A DNA stretch of 21,018 nt from UBA6115 sp964534515 (GTDB lineage Bacteria > Bacillota > Clostridia > Christensenellales > Aristaeellaceae). Below, one piece after another: positions 8,075 to 16,458 of this stretch (the first letter of the stretch is position 1; every line of letters begins with the position of its first letter). Below the pieces are notes generated by a model. The model saw only the letters and a list, made by a program, of their open reading frames with translations, was not told the DNA's origin and ran no database searches. The stretch spans positions 1 to 21,018 of the forward strand of contig CAZHPW010000037.1 in assembly GCA_964534515.1 (NCBI GenBank). Reading direction: 5' to 3'. The position numbers and the translations under genes are program-made.

Positions 8075-9126
8075 AAAAGGCGTTTAGCCTGATATGCGCA
8101 TTTGTCCTGCTCATCACCTGCCTGCCGGCTTTCGCCACCGGGCAAAATGACCGGGATTATGTGTTTGACTCCATTTCTGTCCTGCCAAAGGAAGAGATTC
8201 CAAAGACGCCGGAGGGCATTGAGCATTACCTGCTCATCAGCATGGACAAATGGCAGAACAACCCGGAAAACCCGGGCTATAACGATGGCCTGGTGCTGTT
8301 AACCTTTGACTCGGTCACAGGACGGGTGATGGTGACCTCCTTTATACGTGACATGCTGGTCATCAAGCCGGACGGCAACCCCGCCAGAATCAACCGCATT
8401 GTGCGCCAGTTTGACGTGCAGGGGCTGCTGGACACCATCAACAGCCATTTTGGCCTGGAAGTAAAGAAATATGTCCTCATGGACTGGCGGCATATCATGG
8501 AAATCGTGGACGCCGCGGGCGGCGCTGACGTCTACCTGACAGGCGATGAGGTCAATTACCTAAAGGGCTGGTCCGTGCCGGTCAACAGCACCCAGCCGGT
8601 GCTTGAAAAAGCCGGGGATTACCACCTAAACGGCTTTGCCTCTGTTATCTACATGCGCATCCGCAAGCGCCGCGCCTCCAACGACATTGACACCCAGGAC
8701 TTTGGCCGTACCTACCGGGCGAGGGTCATCCTGACCGCCCTGGCCAAGAACCTGCGCGGCTACACCATCGGCGAAGCCCAGGACCTGCTCACCAAGGTGC
8801 TCAGTATCTGGGAGCAGCCCTTTGACAAGAACTACACCTACCCGGGCATCCGAAACAACGGCATCTTTACCTTTGGCGACCCGCCCAGGGACAAGAGCAA
8901 GAAGCGCTACGCCACCAACATCACGATGGTGGAGCTGTTGGAAGCGATGCGCGTGGCCTTCCTGCTGCGCAACAGCGAGATTGAGCAGTTCCGCCTGCCG
9001 GCTGACGGCACGGTGCGACCCTATGAGTTGTACGGCGGCGCCAGCCAGCTGGTGGACTTTGAAAAGAACCGCGAACTGCTGCATGAGTTTATGTTCCAGA
9101 AAAATTTTGTTGTACAGGATGAGTAA
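8071..9126 (+). CDS. LytR-CpsA-Psr (LCP) family cell-envelope protein
   Basis: The 351-residue product begins with a hydrophobic export signal (residues 4-22, ending AFA) and continues as an LCP domain (about 45-240). LCP proteins transfer lipid-linked polymers such as teichoic acids or capsule onto peptidoglycan outside the membrane. Recognisable landmarks are TSFIRDMLV (usually SIPRD), the RINRI stretch, IVDAAGG, and LNGFASVIYMRIRK followed by DFGRTYRARVIL, which carries the conserved arginines that bind the pyrophosphate of the lipid donor. The roughly 110-residue C-terminal tail has no family I recognise. Its ATG overlaps the deaminase stop, with GAGGGG 8 bases upstream. The N-terminus looks more like a cleavable signal than the usual cytoplasmic tail plus anchor, so it could be released or anchored. 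Confidence 0.88.
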   Translation: MKKAFSLICAFVLLITCLPAFATGQNDRDYVFDSISVLPKEEIPKTPEGIEHYLLISMDKWQNNPENPGYNDGLVLLTFDSVTGRVMVTSFIRDMLVIKPDGNPARINRIVRQFDVQGLLDTINSHFGLEVKKYVLMDWRHIMEIVDAAGGADVYLTGDEVNYLKGWSVPVNSTQPVLEKAGDYHLNGFASVIYMRIRKRRASNDIDTQDFGRTYRARVILTALAKNLRGYTIGEAQDLLTKVLSIWEQPFDKNYTYPGIRNNGIFTFGDPPRDKSKKRYATNITMVELLEAMRVAFLLRNSEIEQFRLPADGTVRPYELYGGASQLVDFEKNRELLHEFMFQKNFVVQDE

Positions 9127-9132
9127 AAGCGT

Positions 9133-9648
9133 ATGCTGAGCAATAATCTAAACATGAAAGCCGTCACCAGGGTCAAAACCATGGTGATTTTGGCGCTCCT
9201 GGCCGCGCTGTCGGTGGTGCTGGAGTTGTTTCTGGGCATTAATACCGGCAACTTCAAGCTGCATTTTGGTTACCTGCCCATCGGGATTTCGGGCATGCTC
9301 TACGGCATTTTCCCGGCGGCCCTGGTGTCCTTCGCCGCGGACTTTTTGTCCAACCTGAGGAACTTCAACCCCTTCTTCGCGGCGCTGGCCGTGATTGAAG
9401 GCGCGGTGTACGGCGTCTTCCTCAACAAGAAAATGACGGGCAAAAAGCAGATTTTCTGGCAGGCTTTCCTCTGCCAGCTGGTCATCTCCCTAATCATCCA
9501 AGCGGGGCTGAACACCCTGTTGTTGTGGAAGCTGTACGGTTTTTTTGACCCCATCCGCTTCCTGGTCAACGCCATCACCTTCCCCATCAAGGTGTACACC
9601 CTGTACCTGATGCTGGGCTACCGGAACGTATTTGAGCAATATGCCTGA
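9133..9648 (+). CDS. folT: ECF transporter S component, folate (FolT) type
   Basis: The 171-residue product is almost entirely hydrophobic, with about five to six membrane helices, the size and shape of an ECF transporter substrate-binding (S) component. The N-terminal stretch ALLAALSVVLELFLGI followed by FKLHFGYLPIGISGMLYG matches the folate-family S components. These bind the vitamin and rely on a shared EcfA-EcfA'-EcfT energising module, which is not in this window. It starts 6 bases after the LCP gene with only a poor ribosome binding site, so translation is probably coupled. The 3' end overlaps the nth start by 8 bases. The folate specificity is by resemblance. Confidence 0.83.
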   Translation: MLSNNLNMKAVTRVKTMVILALLAALSVVLELFLGINTGNFKLHFGYLPIGISGMLYGIFPAALVSFAADFLSNLRNFNPFFAALAVIEGAVYGVFLNKKMTGKKQIFWQAFLCQLVISLIIQAGLNTLLLWKLYGFFDPIRFLVNAITFPIKVYTLYLMLGYRNVFEQYA

Positions 9649-10291
9649 AAAGAAAAAACTGAGCAAGGCCAAAATCAAGCAGATACTTGACGGCTTAAGC
9701 GAGATGTACCCGGACGCGAGGCCGGAATTAAACTTCTTCAACCCCTATGAGACCCTGGTGGCGACCATGCTGTCCGCGCAGTCAACCGATGTGCAGGTCA
9801 ACAAGGTCACCCCCAAATTGTTTGAGGATTTTCCGACTGTGGAAGACCTGGCGGCGTCAACGCCCGAAGCGGTTCTCCCCTATGTCCGCTCCTGCGGCTT
9901 TCAATCCAAGGCGACCAACTTGGTCCTTTCGGCCAGGGACATTGTAGCCCGCTTTGGCGGCCGGATACCGGACACAATGGAAGACCTGACCAGCTTAAAA
10001 GGCGTCGGCCGTAAGACCGCCAACGTGGTGCTGGCCAACGCCTTTGGCGTGCCCGCGATGGCGGTTGACACCCATGTGTTCCGGGTGAGCAACCGCCTGG
10101 GTTTGGCGCACGCGAACAGCGTTGAAAAGACTGAAATCCAGCTGATGGAAGCCATTCCAAAGGAGCTTTGGAACAAGGCGCATCACTGGTTGATATTTCA
10201 CGGACGGCGCGTCTGCAAGGCGCAGCGGCCTCAGTGCGACAAGTGCGCGCTGAGCAGCCTGTGCGAAAACCCACAGATAAAAGCCAAGTAA
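9641..10291 (+). CDS. nth: Endonuclease III (base-excision repair glycosylase/AP lyase)
   Basis: The 216-residue product is a full-length endonuclease III, which removes oxidised pyrimidines and nicks abasic sites. The helix-hairpin-helix LKGVGRKTANVV contains the catalytic lysine (K125), and VDTHVFRVSNRLG contains the catalytic aspartate (D143). The C-terminal iron-sulfur loop is complete: C192-x6-C199-x2-C202-x5-C208. The ATG at 9641 is chosen over the in-frame TTG at 9632; either way the start lies inside the end of the folT-like gene, so translation is coupled. Length and motifs are normal. Confidence 0.95.
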   Translation: MPEKKKLSKAKIKQILDGLSEMYPDARPELNFFNPYETLVATMLSAQSTDVQVNKVTPKLFEDFPTVEDLAASTPEAVLPYVRSCGFQSKATNLVLSARDIVARFGGRIPDTMEDLTSLKGVGRKTANVVLANAFGVPAMAVDTHVFRVSNRLGLAHANSVEKTEIQLMEAIPKELWNKAHHWLIFHGRRVCKAQRPQCDKCALSSLCENPQIKAK

Positions 10292-10315
10292 TAGCAAATT
10301 AGAGGTACGCTTTTC

Positions 10316-12088
10316 ATGGAAATGTTCCATAACTCCCAGCAAATTGAATGCAGAAATCCCAAAGGCGCGGTCACGACCGGGCAAACCATCGTCTTAAACC
10401 TGTTTATCCGCGGCTATGCCAGTGACGTAACCCTGCGCTACTGGAACGGTAGTGAAAAATTGATTTTGATGAAGCACCTGGGCAAGGGCGCGTATACGGC
10501 CACCATCACGGCGCCGGAGAAACCCGGGCTGGTCTGGTATGACTTTAAGGCGCTCAATGAGCGCGGGCACTGGATATATTACGGAAACGCCAAAGACAAA
10601 CTGGGCGGCGCGGGCGTACATTACCAGGACCCGCCGCCAGCCTACCAGATTACGGTGTATGACCCGAAGTTCAACCCGCCAGACTACCTGCGCGAAGGCA
10701 TTATGTACCAGATTTTCCCGGACCGCTTTCACCGCAGCCGGATGCCCGTCAGCGAGCGCAAGGACAGGATTTTGCACACCAATTGGAATGAGCCGCCCTT
10801 TATCACGGCAGATGAGCGCAGCGGGGACAACTGGGCGCTGGACTTCTTTGGCGGCGACTTGGAAGGCATCCGCCAGAAGCTGCCCTACCTCAAAGACCTG
10901 GGCATTTCCGTCCTGTACCTAAACCCCATTTTCAAAGCGCGCACCAACCACCGCTATGACACGGGGGACTATATGACCATTGACCCGCTTCTTGGCACGG
11001 AAGCGGACTTTAAGCGCCTGTGCGAAGACGCGAAGGACATGGGCATCCGTGTGCTGTTAGACGGCGTGTTCAGCCATACGGGTGAGGACAGCCTGTACTT
11101 TAACCGCTACAACAACTACCCTTCCCTGGGCGCCTACCAGAGCAAGCAGAGCCCCTATTACTCCTGGTATACCTTTAAAACTTTCCCCCATGATTACGCC
11201 AGCTGGTGGGGCATCCCCACGCTGCCGGAACTGAAGAAGGATGACAAGAGCTACCGGGATTTCATGCTCAGCCCAGAGGGCGTCGCGGCCCACTGGATCA
11301 AGACCGGCTCAAGCGGCTGGCGCTTGGACGTGGCGGACGAACTGACCATGGATTTCCTCAGGGAACTGCGCAAGATCACCACCGCCCAGGACAAGGATTC
11401 TGTCCTTTTGGGCGAGGTGTGGGAGGACGCCAGCAACAAGACCGCCTATGGCAGCATGCGCAGTTATGTGCTGGGCGATACGCTGGACAGCGTGATGAAC
11501 TACCCGCTCAGGGACGCGCTCATCCGCTTTTTTACCCATGAGATTTCCGCCGCCCAGGTGGTGCGCCAAATCCGTTCCTTACAAGAGAACTACCCTGTCC
11601 CCTTCTTTTACTCGCTGATGAACCTGATGGGCAGCCACGACAGGGCGAGATTGTTTAATATCTTGGGCCGCCAGGATTACAGCCACCTGCCAAACGCCCA
11701 GCGCCGGGGCCTGACAATGGACAAGCAGACCAAGAGCGTCGCCCGCAAGCGCTTTATCAGCATGCTGGAAGCGGTGATTGCCATGCCCGGCATGCCCAGC
11801 ATGTACTATGGGGATGAGGTGGGCATGGAAGGCGCGGCAGACCCCTTCTGCAGGGGTACCTACCCCTGGGGCCATGAGGACCAGGAGACCCTAAGCGCGG
11901 TTAAGCGCTTGTTCCACCTGCGAAAAGACAGGCCCATTTTAACGCGCGGGTATTTTGACATCGCCAATGAGGGCGAGGATACGCTGTGCATTCACCGCTA
12001 TGCCAAGGAGGGCCTGGACGTCTTTGGTCAGCCGCTTGATGATATGCCCTACATCGCGCGCATCACCCGCGACCCGCACCGGCTGTAA
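10316..12088 (+). CDS. GH13 family alpha-glycosidase (neopullulanase/cyclomaltodextrinase-like)
   Basis: The 590-residue product has an N-terminal beta-sandwich (about 1-115, CBM34-like), then the GH13 barrel. Region I reads LLDGVFSHTG, the nucleophile is D338 in GWRLDVADEL, the acid/base is E367 in LLGEVWED, and the third aspartate is D442 in LMGSHDRAR. The combination of N-terminal domain and MYQIFPDRF is typical of neopullulanase, cyclomaltodextrinase and maltogenic amylase types, which hydrolyse alpha-glucans and maltodextrins. No signal peptide is present, so it acts in the cytoplasm. The C-terminal beta domain after LCIHRY has only about 33 residues, roughly half of what relatives carry, ending in an Arg/Pro-rich tail. 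AGAGG lies 10 bases before the ATG. It is 24 bases after nth; a promoter for the next gene follows it. Confidence 0.9.
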   Translation: MEMFHNSQQIECRNPKGAVTTGQTIVLNLFIRGYASDVTLRYWNGSEKLILMKHLGKGAYTATITAPEKPGLVWYDFKALNERGHWIYYGNAKDKLGGAGVHYQDPPPAYQITVYDPKFNPPDYLREGIMYQIFPDRFHRSRMPVSERKDRILHTNWNEPPFITADERSGDNWALDFFGGDLEGIRQKLPYLKDLGISVLYLNPIFKARTNHRYDTGDYMTIDPLLGTEADFKRLCEDAKDMGIRVLLDGVFSHTGEDSLYFNRYNNYPSLGAYQSKQSPYYSWYTFKTFPHDYASWWGIPTLPELKKDDKSYRDFMLSPEGVAAHWIKTGSSGWRLDVADELTMDFLRELRKITTAQDKDSVLLGEVWEDASNKTAYGSMRSYVLGDTLDSVMNYPLRDALIRFFTHEISAAQVVRQIRSLQENYPVPFFYSLMNLMGSHDRARLFNILGRQDYSHLPNAQRRGLTMDKQTKSVARKRFISMLEAVIAMPGMPSMYYGDEVGMEGAADPFCRGTYPWGHEDQETLSAVKRLFHLRKDRPILTRGYFDIANEGEDTLCIHRYAKEGLDVFGQPLDDMPYIARITRDPHRL

Positions 12089-12139
12089 TCCAAACAAACC
12101 ATAAATCGCAAAAATTGGTCATGATTTTGTAATATTTTA

Positions 12140-12168
12140 TTGACATTTATAGGCAAATAGCATAGGAT
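12140..12168 (+). promoter_or_regulatory. Strong promoter of the SH3/PG-binding protein gene and downstream cmk cluster
   Basis: TTGACA (12140-12145) and TAGGAT (12163-12168) are separated by the ideal 17 bases, in an AT-rich 114-base gap. Transcription would begin near 12175, ahead of GGAGG (12191-12195) and the ATG at 12203. As cmk begins 4 bases after the end of that gene, this promoter may also drive cmk and plsC. Confidence 0.75.
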
Positions 12169-12202
12169 TATGATTGAATATCTGGCATAGACGGAGGTCA
12201 CT

Positions 12203-15082
12203 ATGAACGGAAAAGTCTGGACACGCGCTTTCTGCCTGCTGACGGCGGCGCTTTTTGTATTTACATCGCTGCCGGTCAAGGGAGAATCCTTTCCATACAC
12301 CGCCTACGCGACCGACTCTGTCCGTCTGCGCGGGGGTCCTTCTTCCAGCGCCGCGATTTTAACCGTCATCAAAAAGGGTGACGCGGTCACGGTTACCGGG
12401 GACAGCGGCCAGTACAAGATTGTCGAGTATGAAAACCGCAAAGGCTTTGTGGTGGAGACCTTTTTAAGCGCCGCAACCACCGGCGAAGCGACGGTGACTG
12501 TCTCCCCCGAAATCGCCGCCAAATACCCCACCCTGACCAATGGCAGCAACGGCCCCGAGGTCAAAGCCCTGCAGGAAGGCCTCAAGGAGCTGGGCTACTA
12601 CACCAGGGCCATTGACAGCAAATACGGCAGCGGCACCGCGACCGCCGTGCGCAATTTCCAGGAGAAAAACAGCCTGACCGTGAACGGCACCGCCGATGGC
12701 AACATGCAGGTGCTGCTGTTTGAAGGCCAGCCGCTCAACGCCCGTGGCGTAAAAACCAACACCAAAACCCTGCCCAACATTGAGGGCATCACCATCCGCC
12801 CGGGCGACCAGGGCGACGCCGTGATGGCCGTTCAGCAGATTTTGACCAACCTGAAACTGTATTCCGGCAACCTGGACGGCAAGTACGGCCAGAAGACCCA
12901 GGAAGCGGTGCGTGCCTTCCAGCGCGCGAACAAACTAAAGGTGGACGGCATCATCGGCGATAAGACCTATGCCGCCCTGGCCGGCAGCCAGCAGACCGCC
13001 ACAGCCACCCAAGCCCCTGTTGAAAGCGAAGTGAGCAATGTATACGTGGCGCCGGAACTGCCGGAAGCCACCTACCCCTATCAGACGACCGCCGCCGCCT
13101 CCGTCAACCTGCGCAAGCGCGCCTCCACCTCCGCCATGCGCATCCTCACCATCCCCCAGGGAGAAACCATTGAGGTATTGGAGGAATCAGGCAGCTACCT
13201 GAAGGTGCTCTACCGCACCTACACCGGCTTTGTGCAAAAGGACTTTATCAACATCCCCGAGCAGTACCTTGAAGGCAAATCCTTAAAAACCGACCAGTCC
13301 GCCCGTGTGAGCTACGAAACCCTGGCCCCCGGCTCTGAGGGCTATAAGGTGCGCGCGCTACAGCAGGCGCTGACCGAGCTGGGCTATTACAACGGGAAGA
13401 TTGACGGCAATTTCGGCTCCGGCACCAACGCGGCCATCAAGGCGCTGCAGACCAAGAACGGCCTCAGGGCAACCGGCATCGCGCTGCCCGAACTGCAGCA
13501 GCTGATTTTTGAAAAACGTGTCCGCAACAGCAAGAACCGCTCCGTGTACGTCAAAACACTGCCGCCGATTGACGGCGTAACCATGCAGCAGGGCGACTAC
13601 GGCGACGCGGTATACGAGCTGCACAAGATGCTGGTTGAGACCAAACTGTTTGACAGCAACATCGGCTATGAATACACCTCCGCCACCACCAAGGCCGTGA
13701 AAGCCTTCCAGAAGGAGCACAGCATCAAGGTGACCGGCAAGGTGGACTCCTTTACCCTATTGGCCATCCGCACCGCGGTTGGCGCCCCCACCCAGCCCGT
13801 TGAGAACCAGCAGGTAGCCAATGAAGAACTGACCCAGGACAACGTGGTCATCATCACCAACGGCACCCGTGGGCTCGCGGTCAACCGCCTGCAGCAGCGC
13901 CTAGTGGACCTGAAATACTACAACATCACGCCGGACGGCGAATACAACAACGACGACATCATCGCCGTGCAGCATTTCCAGCGGCTCAACAACCTGCCTG
14001 TGACCGGCATCGCCGACTTGTCCACCCAGCAGGTACTGTTCACCTCCTACGCCATCGGGGCTGACTCCTCGGTGAATGGGCCGGCGGCCTCCACGGGGCT
14101 CTTAAAAATCGGCTCCCAGGGCGAGCAGGTGCGCGCGCTGCAATCCAGGCTCATCGCGCTGAACTTCTTAACCGGCAGCATTGACGGCAATTTCGGCACC
14201 CAGACCGCCGCCGCAGTGGCCTCCTTCCAAAAGGCCAACAACCTAAAACAGGACGGCATCGTCGGCAGCCAGACCACCAACTTGCTCTACAGCGCGAACG
14301 CCAAGGGCAACACCGTAACCTCCTCCCCCACGACCCAAACCCAGGCCACTGCCTCCGGCAGCCTGAAGGTTGGCAGCACAGGCGATGAGGTCAAGGCCGT
14401 GCAACAGCGGCTGATTAGCCTGGCTTACTTAAGCGGCGCGGCCGACGGCATCTACGGGCCCAGGACCGCCCTGGCCGTGTCAGAGTTCCAAGGCAAGAAC
14501 AAGCTGGAAGCGGACGGCATCGCGGGCCGGCTGACCATTGCGGCCCTGAACTCCTCCAACGCGATTTCAAAGAATGTGTCCGTGCCGGCGCCGGCTCCCA
14601 GCCAGCCCAGCCAACCCACCTACACCCCCAACCAGAGCTTTACCGCGCCCCGCGCGAGCGAAGTGCGCTACGCCAACTGGTTTAAAGACATCAGGCCCAT
14701 CGCCTCTTCCCTGCGCAATGTCATCATCTATGACTTTATCTCCGGCGCGCATTACAACTTCCGCTTCTTCAGCCTGGGCAAGCACGCCGACGGCACCACG
14801 CTGACGGCGGCCGATACCGCGACCATGAACAAGGCCTTTGGCGCCAACAACTGGACGCCCAGACCGGTCTGGGTCATCTTCAGCGACGGCCGTGTCTTCA
14901 TGGCCTCCACCCATACCCATCCGCATGAGAATGACTACATCTCTGGCAATGACTTAAACGGCCACCTCTGCGTCCACTTCCCCCGTGAAATGGCCGAAGC
15001 GGAGCTGACCGGCCCCTATGCCGTCTCCCATCAGAACGCGATCTTAGCCGGGTGGGACCTGACCAAAAACATGGCGCGGTAA
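12203..15082 (+). CDS. Secreted multidomain protein: two SH3 domains, seven peptidoglycan-binding repeats, His/Cys-rich C-terminal domain
   Basis: The 959-residue product starts with a signal peptide (about 1-27). Domains in order: bacterial SH3 (30-90), PG_binding_1 repeats at about 110-175 and 198-262, a second SH3 (293-350), PG_binding_1 repeats at about 372-436, 457-522, 550-614, 632-697 and 720-784, a Pro/Ser/Gln linker (about 785-815), and a C-terminal domain (816-959). The repeats share the LQ..L..LGYY...DG.YG..T..AV..FQ pattern and should hold the protein to the cell wall. The C-terminal domain is no standard hydrolase I can name; it has H861-A-D863, a histidine cluster H904, H906, H908, and NGHLCVHF with H921, C923, H925, spacing that suggests a metal site or cysteine catalysis. 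It resembles a domain I have seen attached to other clostridial wall proteins. GGAGG lies 7 bases before the ATG. Confidence 0.85.
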   Translation: MNGKVWTRAFCLLTAALFVFTSLPVKGESFPYTAYATDSVRLRGGPSSSAAILTVIKKGDAVTVTGDSGQYKIVEYENRKGFVVETFLSAATTGEATVTVSPEIAAKYPTLTNGSNGPEVKALQEGLKELGYYTRAIDSKYGSGTATAVRNFQEKNSLTVNGTADGNMQVLLFEGQPLNARGVKTNTKTLPNIEGITIRPGDQGDAVMAVQQILTNLKLYSGNLDGKYGQKTQEAVRAFQRANKLKVDGIIGDKTYAALAGSQQTATATQAPVESEVSNVYVAPELPEATYPYQTTAAASVNLRKRASTSAMRILTIPQGETIEVLEESGSYLKVLYRTYTGFVQKDFINIPEQYLEGKSLKTDQSARVSYETLAPGSEGYKVRALQQALTELGYYNGKIDGNFGSGTNAAIKALQTKNGLRATGIALPELQQLIFEKRVRNSKNRSVYVKTLPPIDGVTMQQGDYGDAVYELHKMLVETKLFDSNIGYEYTSATTKAVKAFQKEHSIKVTGKVDSFTLLAIRTAVGAPTQPVENQQVANEELTQDNVVIITNGTRGLAVNRLQQRLVDLKYYNITPDGEYNNDDIIAVQHFQRLNNLPVTGIADLSTQQVLFTSYAIGADSSVNGPAASTGLLKIGSQGEQVRALQSRLIALNFLTGSIDGNFGTQTAAAVASFQKANNLKQDGIVGSQTTNLLYSANAKGNTVTSSPTTQTQATASGSLKVGSTGDEVKAVQQRLISLAYLSGAADGIYGPRTALAVSEFQGKNKLEADGIAGRLTIAALNSSNAISKNVSVPAPAPSQPSQPTYTPNQSFTAPRASEVRYANWFKDIRPIASSLRNVIIYDFISGAHYNFRFFSLGKHADGTTLTAADTATMNKAFGANNWTPRPVWVIFSDGRVFMASTHTHPHENDYISGNDLNGHLCVHFPREMAEAELTGPYAVSHQNAILAGWDLTKNMAR

Positions 15083-15086
15083 CACA

Positions 15087-15773
15087 ATGACTCAGCAACT
15101 GATCTCAATTGCAGTAGACGGACCGGTGAGCGCGGGCAAATCCACCCTGTGTGACGCGCTGGCCAAAAAACTTGGCATCCTGCACCTGGACACCGGCGCG
15201 ATGTACAGAGCCATTGGCCTGTACGCGCTTAACAACGGCATTTCCCCGGACGATGAGGTTGCCCTGGAAGAGATGATTGCGGACAACAGGGCCAATATCA
15301 GCGTTGATTATCAAGACGGGCTTCAAATCACCAAGCTCAACGGCGAGGACGTGAGCGGCCTTTTGCGCAGTGAAACAGTGGGTGCGTACGCATCCGCTGT
15401 TTCACGTTTTCCGGCGGTCAGAAGGTACCTGGTATCCCTTCAGCAACAATTGGCCCGCGAACGTAGCCTGTTGATTGACGGGCGGGACATCGGCACCGTG
15501 GTGCTGCCGGACGCAAAGGTCAAAATCTTTTTGACAGCCAGCCCGGAAGACAGGGCGCTGCGGCGCTATACCCAGTTGCTCGCCGCGGGCAGCAAGGCCG
15601 ATTACGCCATGGTCTTAAAAGACCTCTTGGCCCGGGATGAGCAGGACAAGAACCGCAAGACCGACCCCTTAAGGGCGGCTGATGACGCGGTTGTCCTGGA
15701 CACGTCCAAGCTGAGCTTTGAGGAGTCCCTGGAGGCCATGGTCAAGATTGTAGAGGCTGTGTATGGCAAATGA
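15087..15773 (+). CDS. cmk: Cytidylate kinase
   Basis: The 228-residue product is a full-length CMP kinase, which phosphorylates CMP and dCMP with ATP. The P-loop reads GPVSAGKST (12-20; the usual form is GPAGAGKST), followed by LDTGAMYRAIG, the nucleotide-binding DGRDIGTVVLPDA motif and the arginine-rich lid. It begins 4 bases after the PG-binding protein gene with no clear Shine-Dalgarno sequence, so translation is probably coupled to it, an odd pairing of a wall protein with a nucleotide kinase. Its 3' end overlaps plsC by 11 bases. The order cmk-plsC-ispH is common in clostridia. A 36-base near-perfect palindrome lies inside the gene at 15370-15405. Confidence 0.96.
   Translation: MTQQLISIAVDGPVSAGKSTLCDALAKKLGILHLDTGAMYRAIGLYALNNGISPDDEVALEEMIADNRANISVDYQDGLQITKLNGEDVSGLLRSETVGAYASAVSRFPAVRRYLVSLQQQLARERSLLIDGRDIGTVVLPDAKVKIFLTASPEDRALRRYTQLLAAGSKADYAMVLKDLLARDEQDKNRKTDPLRAADDAVVLDTSKLSFEESLEAMVKIVEAVYGK
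15370..15405. repeat. 36-base near-perfect palindrome inside cmk
   Basis: GTGAAACAG (15370-15378) and CTGTTTCAC (15397-15405) are perfect inverted arms, each 4 bases from a central perfect palindrome TGCGTACGCA (15383-15392). Of the 18 base pairs, 16 are Watson-Crick and the other two would be G-U in RNA, so the mRNA can form a long stable hairpin. It lies in the coding sequence around the SETVGAYASAVSRF stretch. Confidence 0.7.
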
Positions 15774-16404
15774 AGTAAAGAAAGAAAAGGGCAGGTTCTT
15801 CTACCCTTTCGCTAAGGTTATCCTGACCATCTTTTCTGCCATCTTCTACCCCTGCAAGCTGGAAAACAAGGAAGCGGCCGACATCCCCGGGCCTTTTATT
15901 TTAATGTGCAACCACCAGAGCATGATGGACCCCGTCCTTCTGGCGGTAAAACTCAACCAGCATGTGATTCACTTTATCGGCAAGAGGGAGCTGACCAAGT
16001 ACAAGCCCCTCAAATGGATTGTGGAACACCTGCACATGATAGCCGTATCCCGCCACCAGTCTGACCTGTCCGCCATGCGCGCGGCGGGCGCTGTCTTAAA
16101 AGAGGGCAAGGTGCTGGGCATCTTCCCGGAGGGCAAGCGCAACCGCACCGGCCCCAGCATGGAAGAGATTGAGACCGGGGTGAGCGTACTGGCGCTGCGG
16201 CACAAGGTGCCCCTGCTGCCGGTTTACATCGCGGGCAGGCCAAGCCCCTTTAGGCGCACAAAGATGATTGTCACCTCCCCCATCGCGTATGAGGACCTGA
16301 TGGAGCGCGGCATTGACAAGGAAACCGCGGATGAACTCAACGAGCGCATCCGCCAGAGATACCGCGAGCTTGACATTAAATACAATAAAAAAACAATCAA
16401 GTAA
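15763..16404 (+). CDS. plsC: 1-acyl-sn-glycerol-3-phosphate acyltransferase
   Basis: The 213-residue product belongs to the PlsC acyltransferases, which add the second acyl chain to lysophosphatidic acid in phospholipid synthesis at the membrane. The catalytic block NHQSMMD gives the HX4D motif (H51, D56), and the phosphate-binding block is FPEGKRNRTG (E123, G124). A hydrophobic N-terminal segment (about residues 12-28) probably anchors it. The start overlaps the end of cmk by 11 bases, so both are in one operon. Length is normal for short bacterial PlsC proteins. Confidence 0.93.
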   Translation: MANEVKKEKGRFFYPFAKVILTIFSAIFYPCKLENKEAADIPGPFILMCNHQSMMDPVLLAVKLNQHVIHFIGKRELTKYKPLKWIVEHLHMIAVSRHQSDLSAMRAAGAVLKEGKVLGIFPEGKRNRTGPSMEEIETGVSVLALRHKVPLLPVYIAGRPSPFRRTKMIVTSPIAYEDLMERGIDKETADELNERIRQRYRELDIKYNKKTIK

Positions 16405-16432
16405 TGACAAGTGTTTTCACATTGTGTAAACT
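16404..16432 (+). promoter_or_regulatory. Possible promoter of the ispH-rpsA gene
   Basis: ATGACA (16404-16409, five of six -35 matches) is 17 bases from TAAACT (16427-16432, four of six -10 matches) in the AT-rich gap between plsC and ispH. Spacing is ideal but the -10 is imperfect. GGAGGG (16441-16446) lies 12 bases before the ATG, longer than usual. The gene could also be read through from cmk-plsC. Confidence 0.42.
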
Positions 16433-16458
16433 AAATTAATGGAGGGTTTTTTAGCTTA

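Noticed and set aside
12500..14560. Tandem DNA repeats in the 959-residue gene
   Set aside because: The repetition is at protein level (PG-binding domains); the DNA copies are too diverged to be a tandem repeat or CRISPR array.
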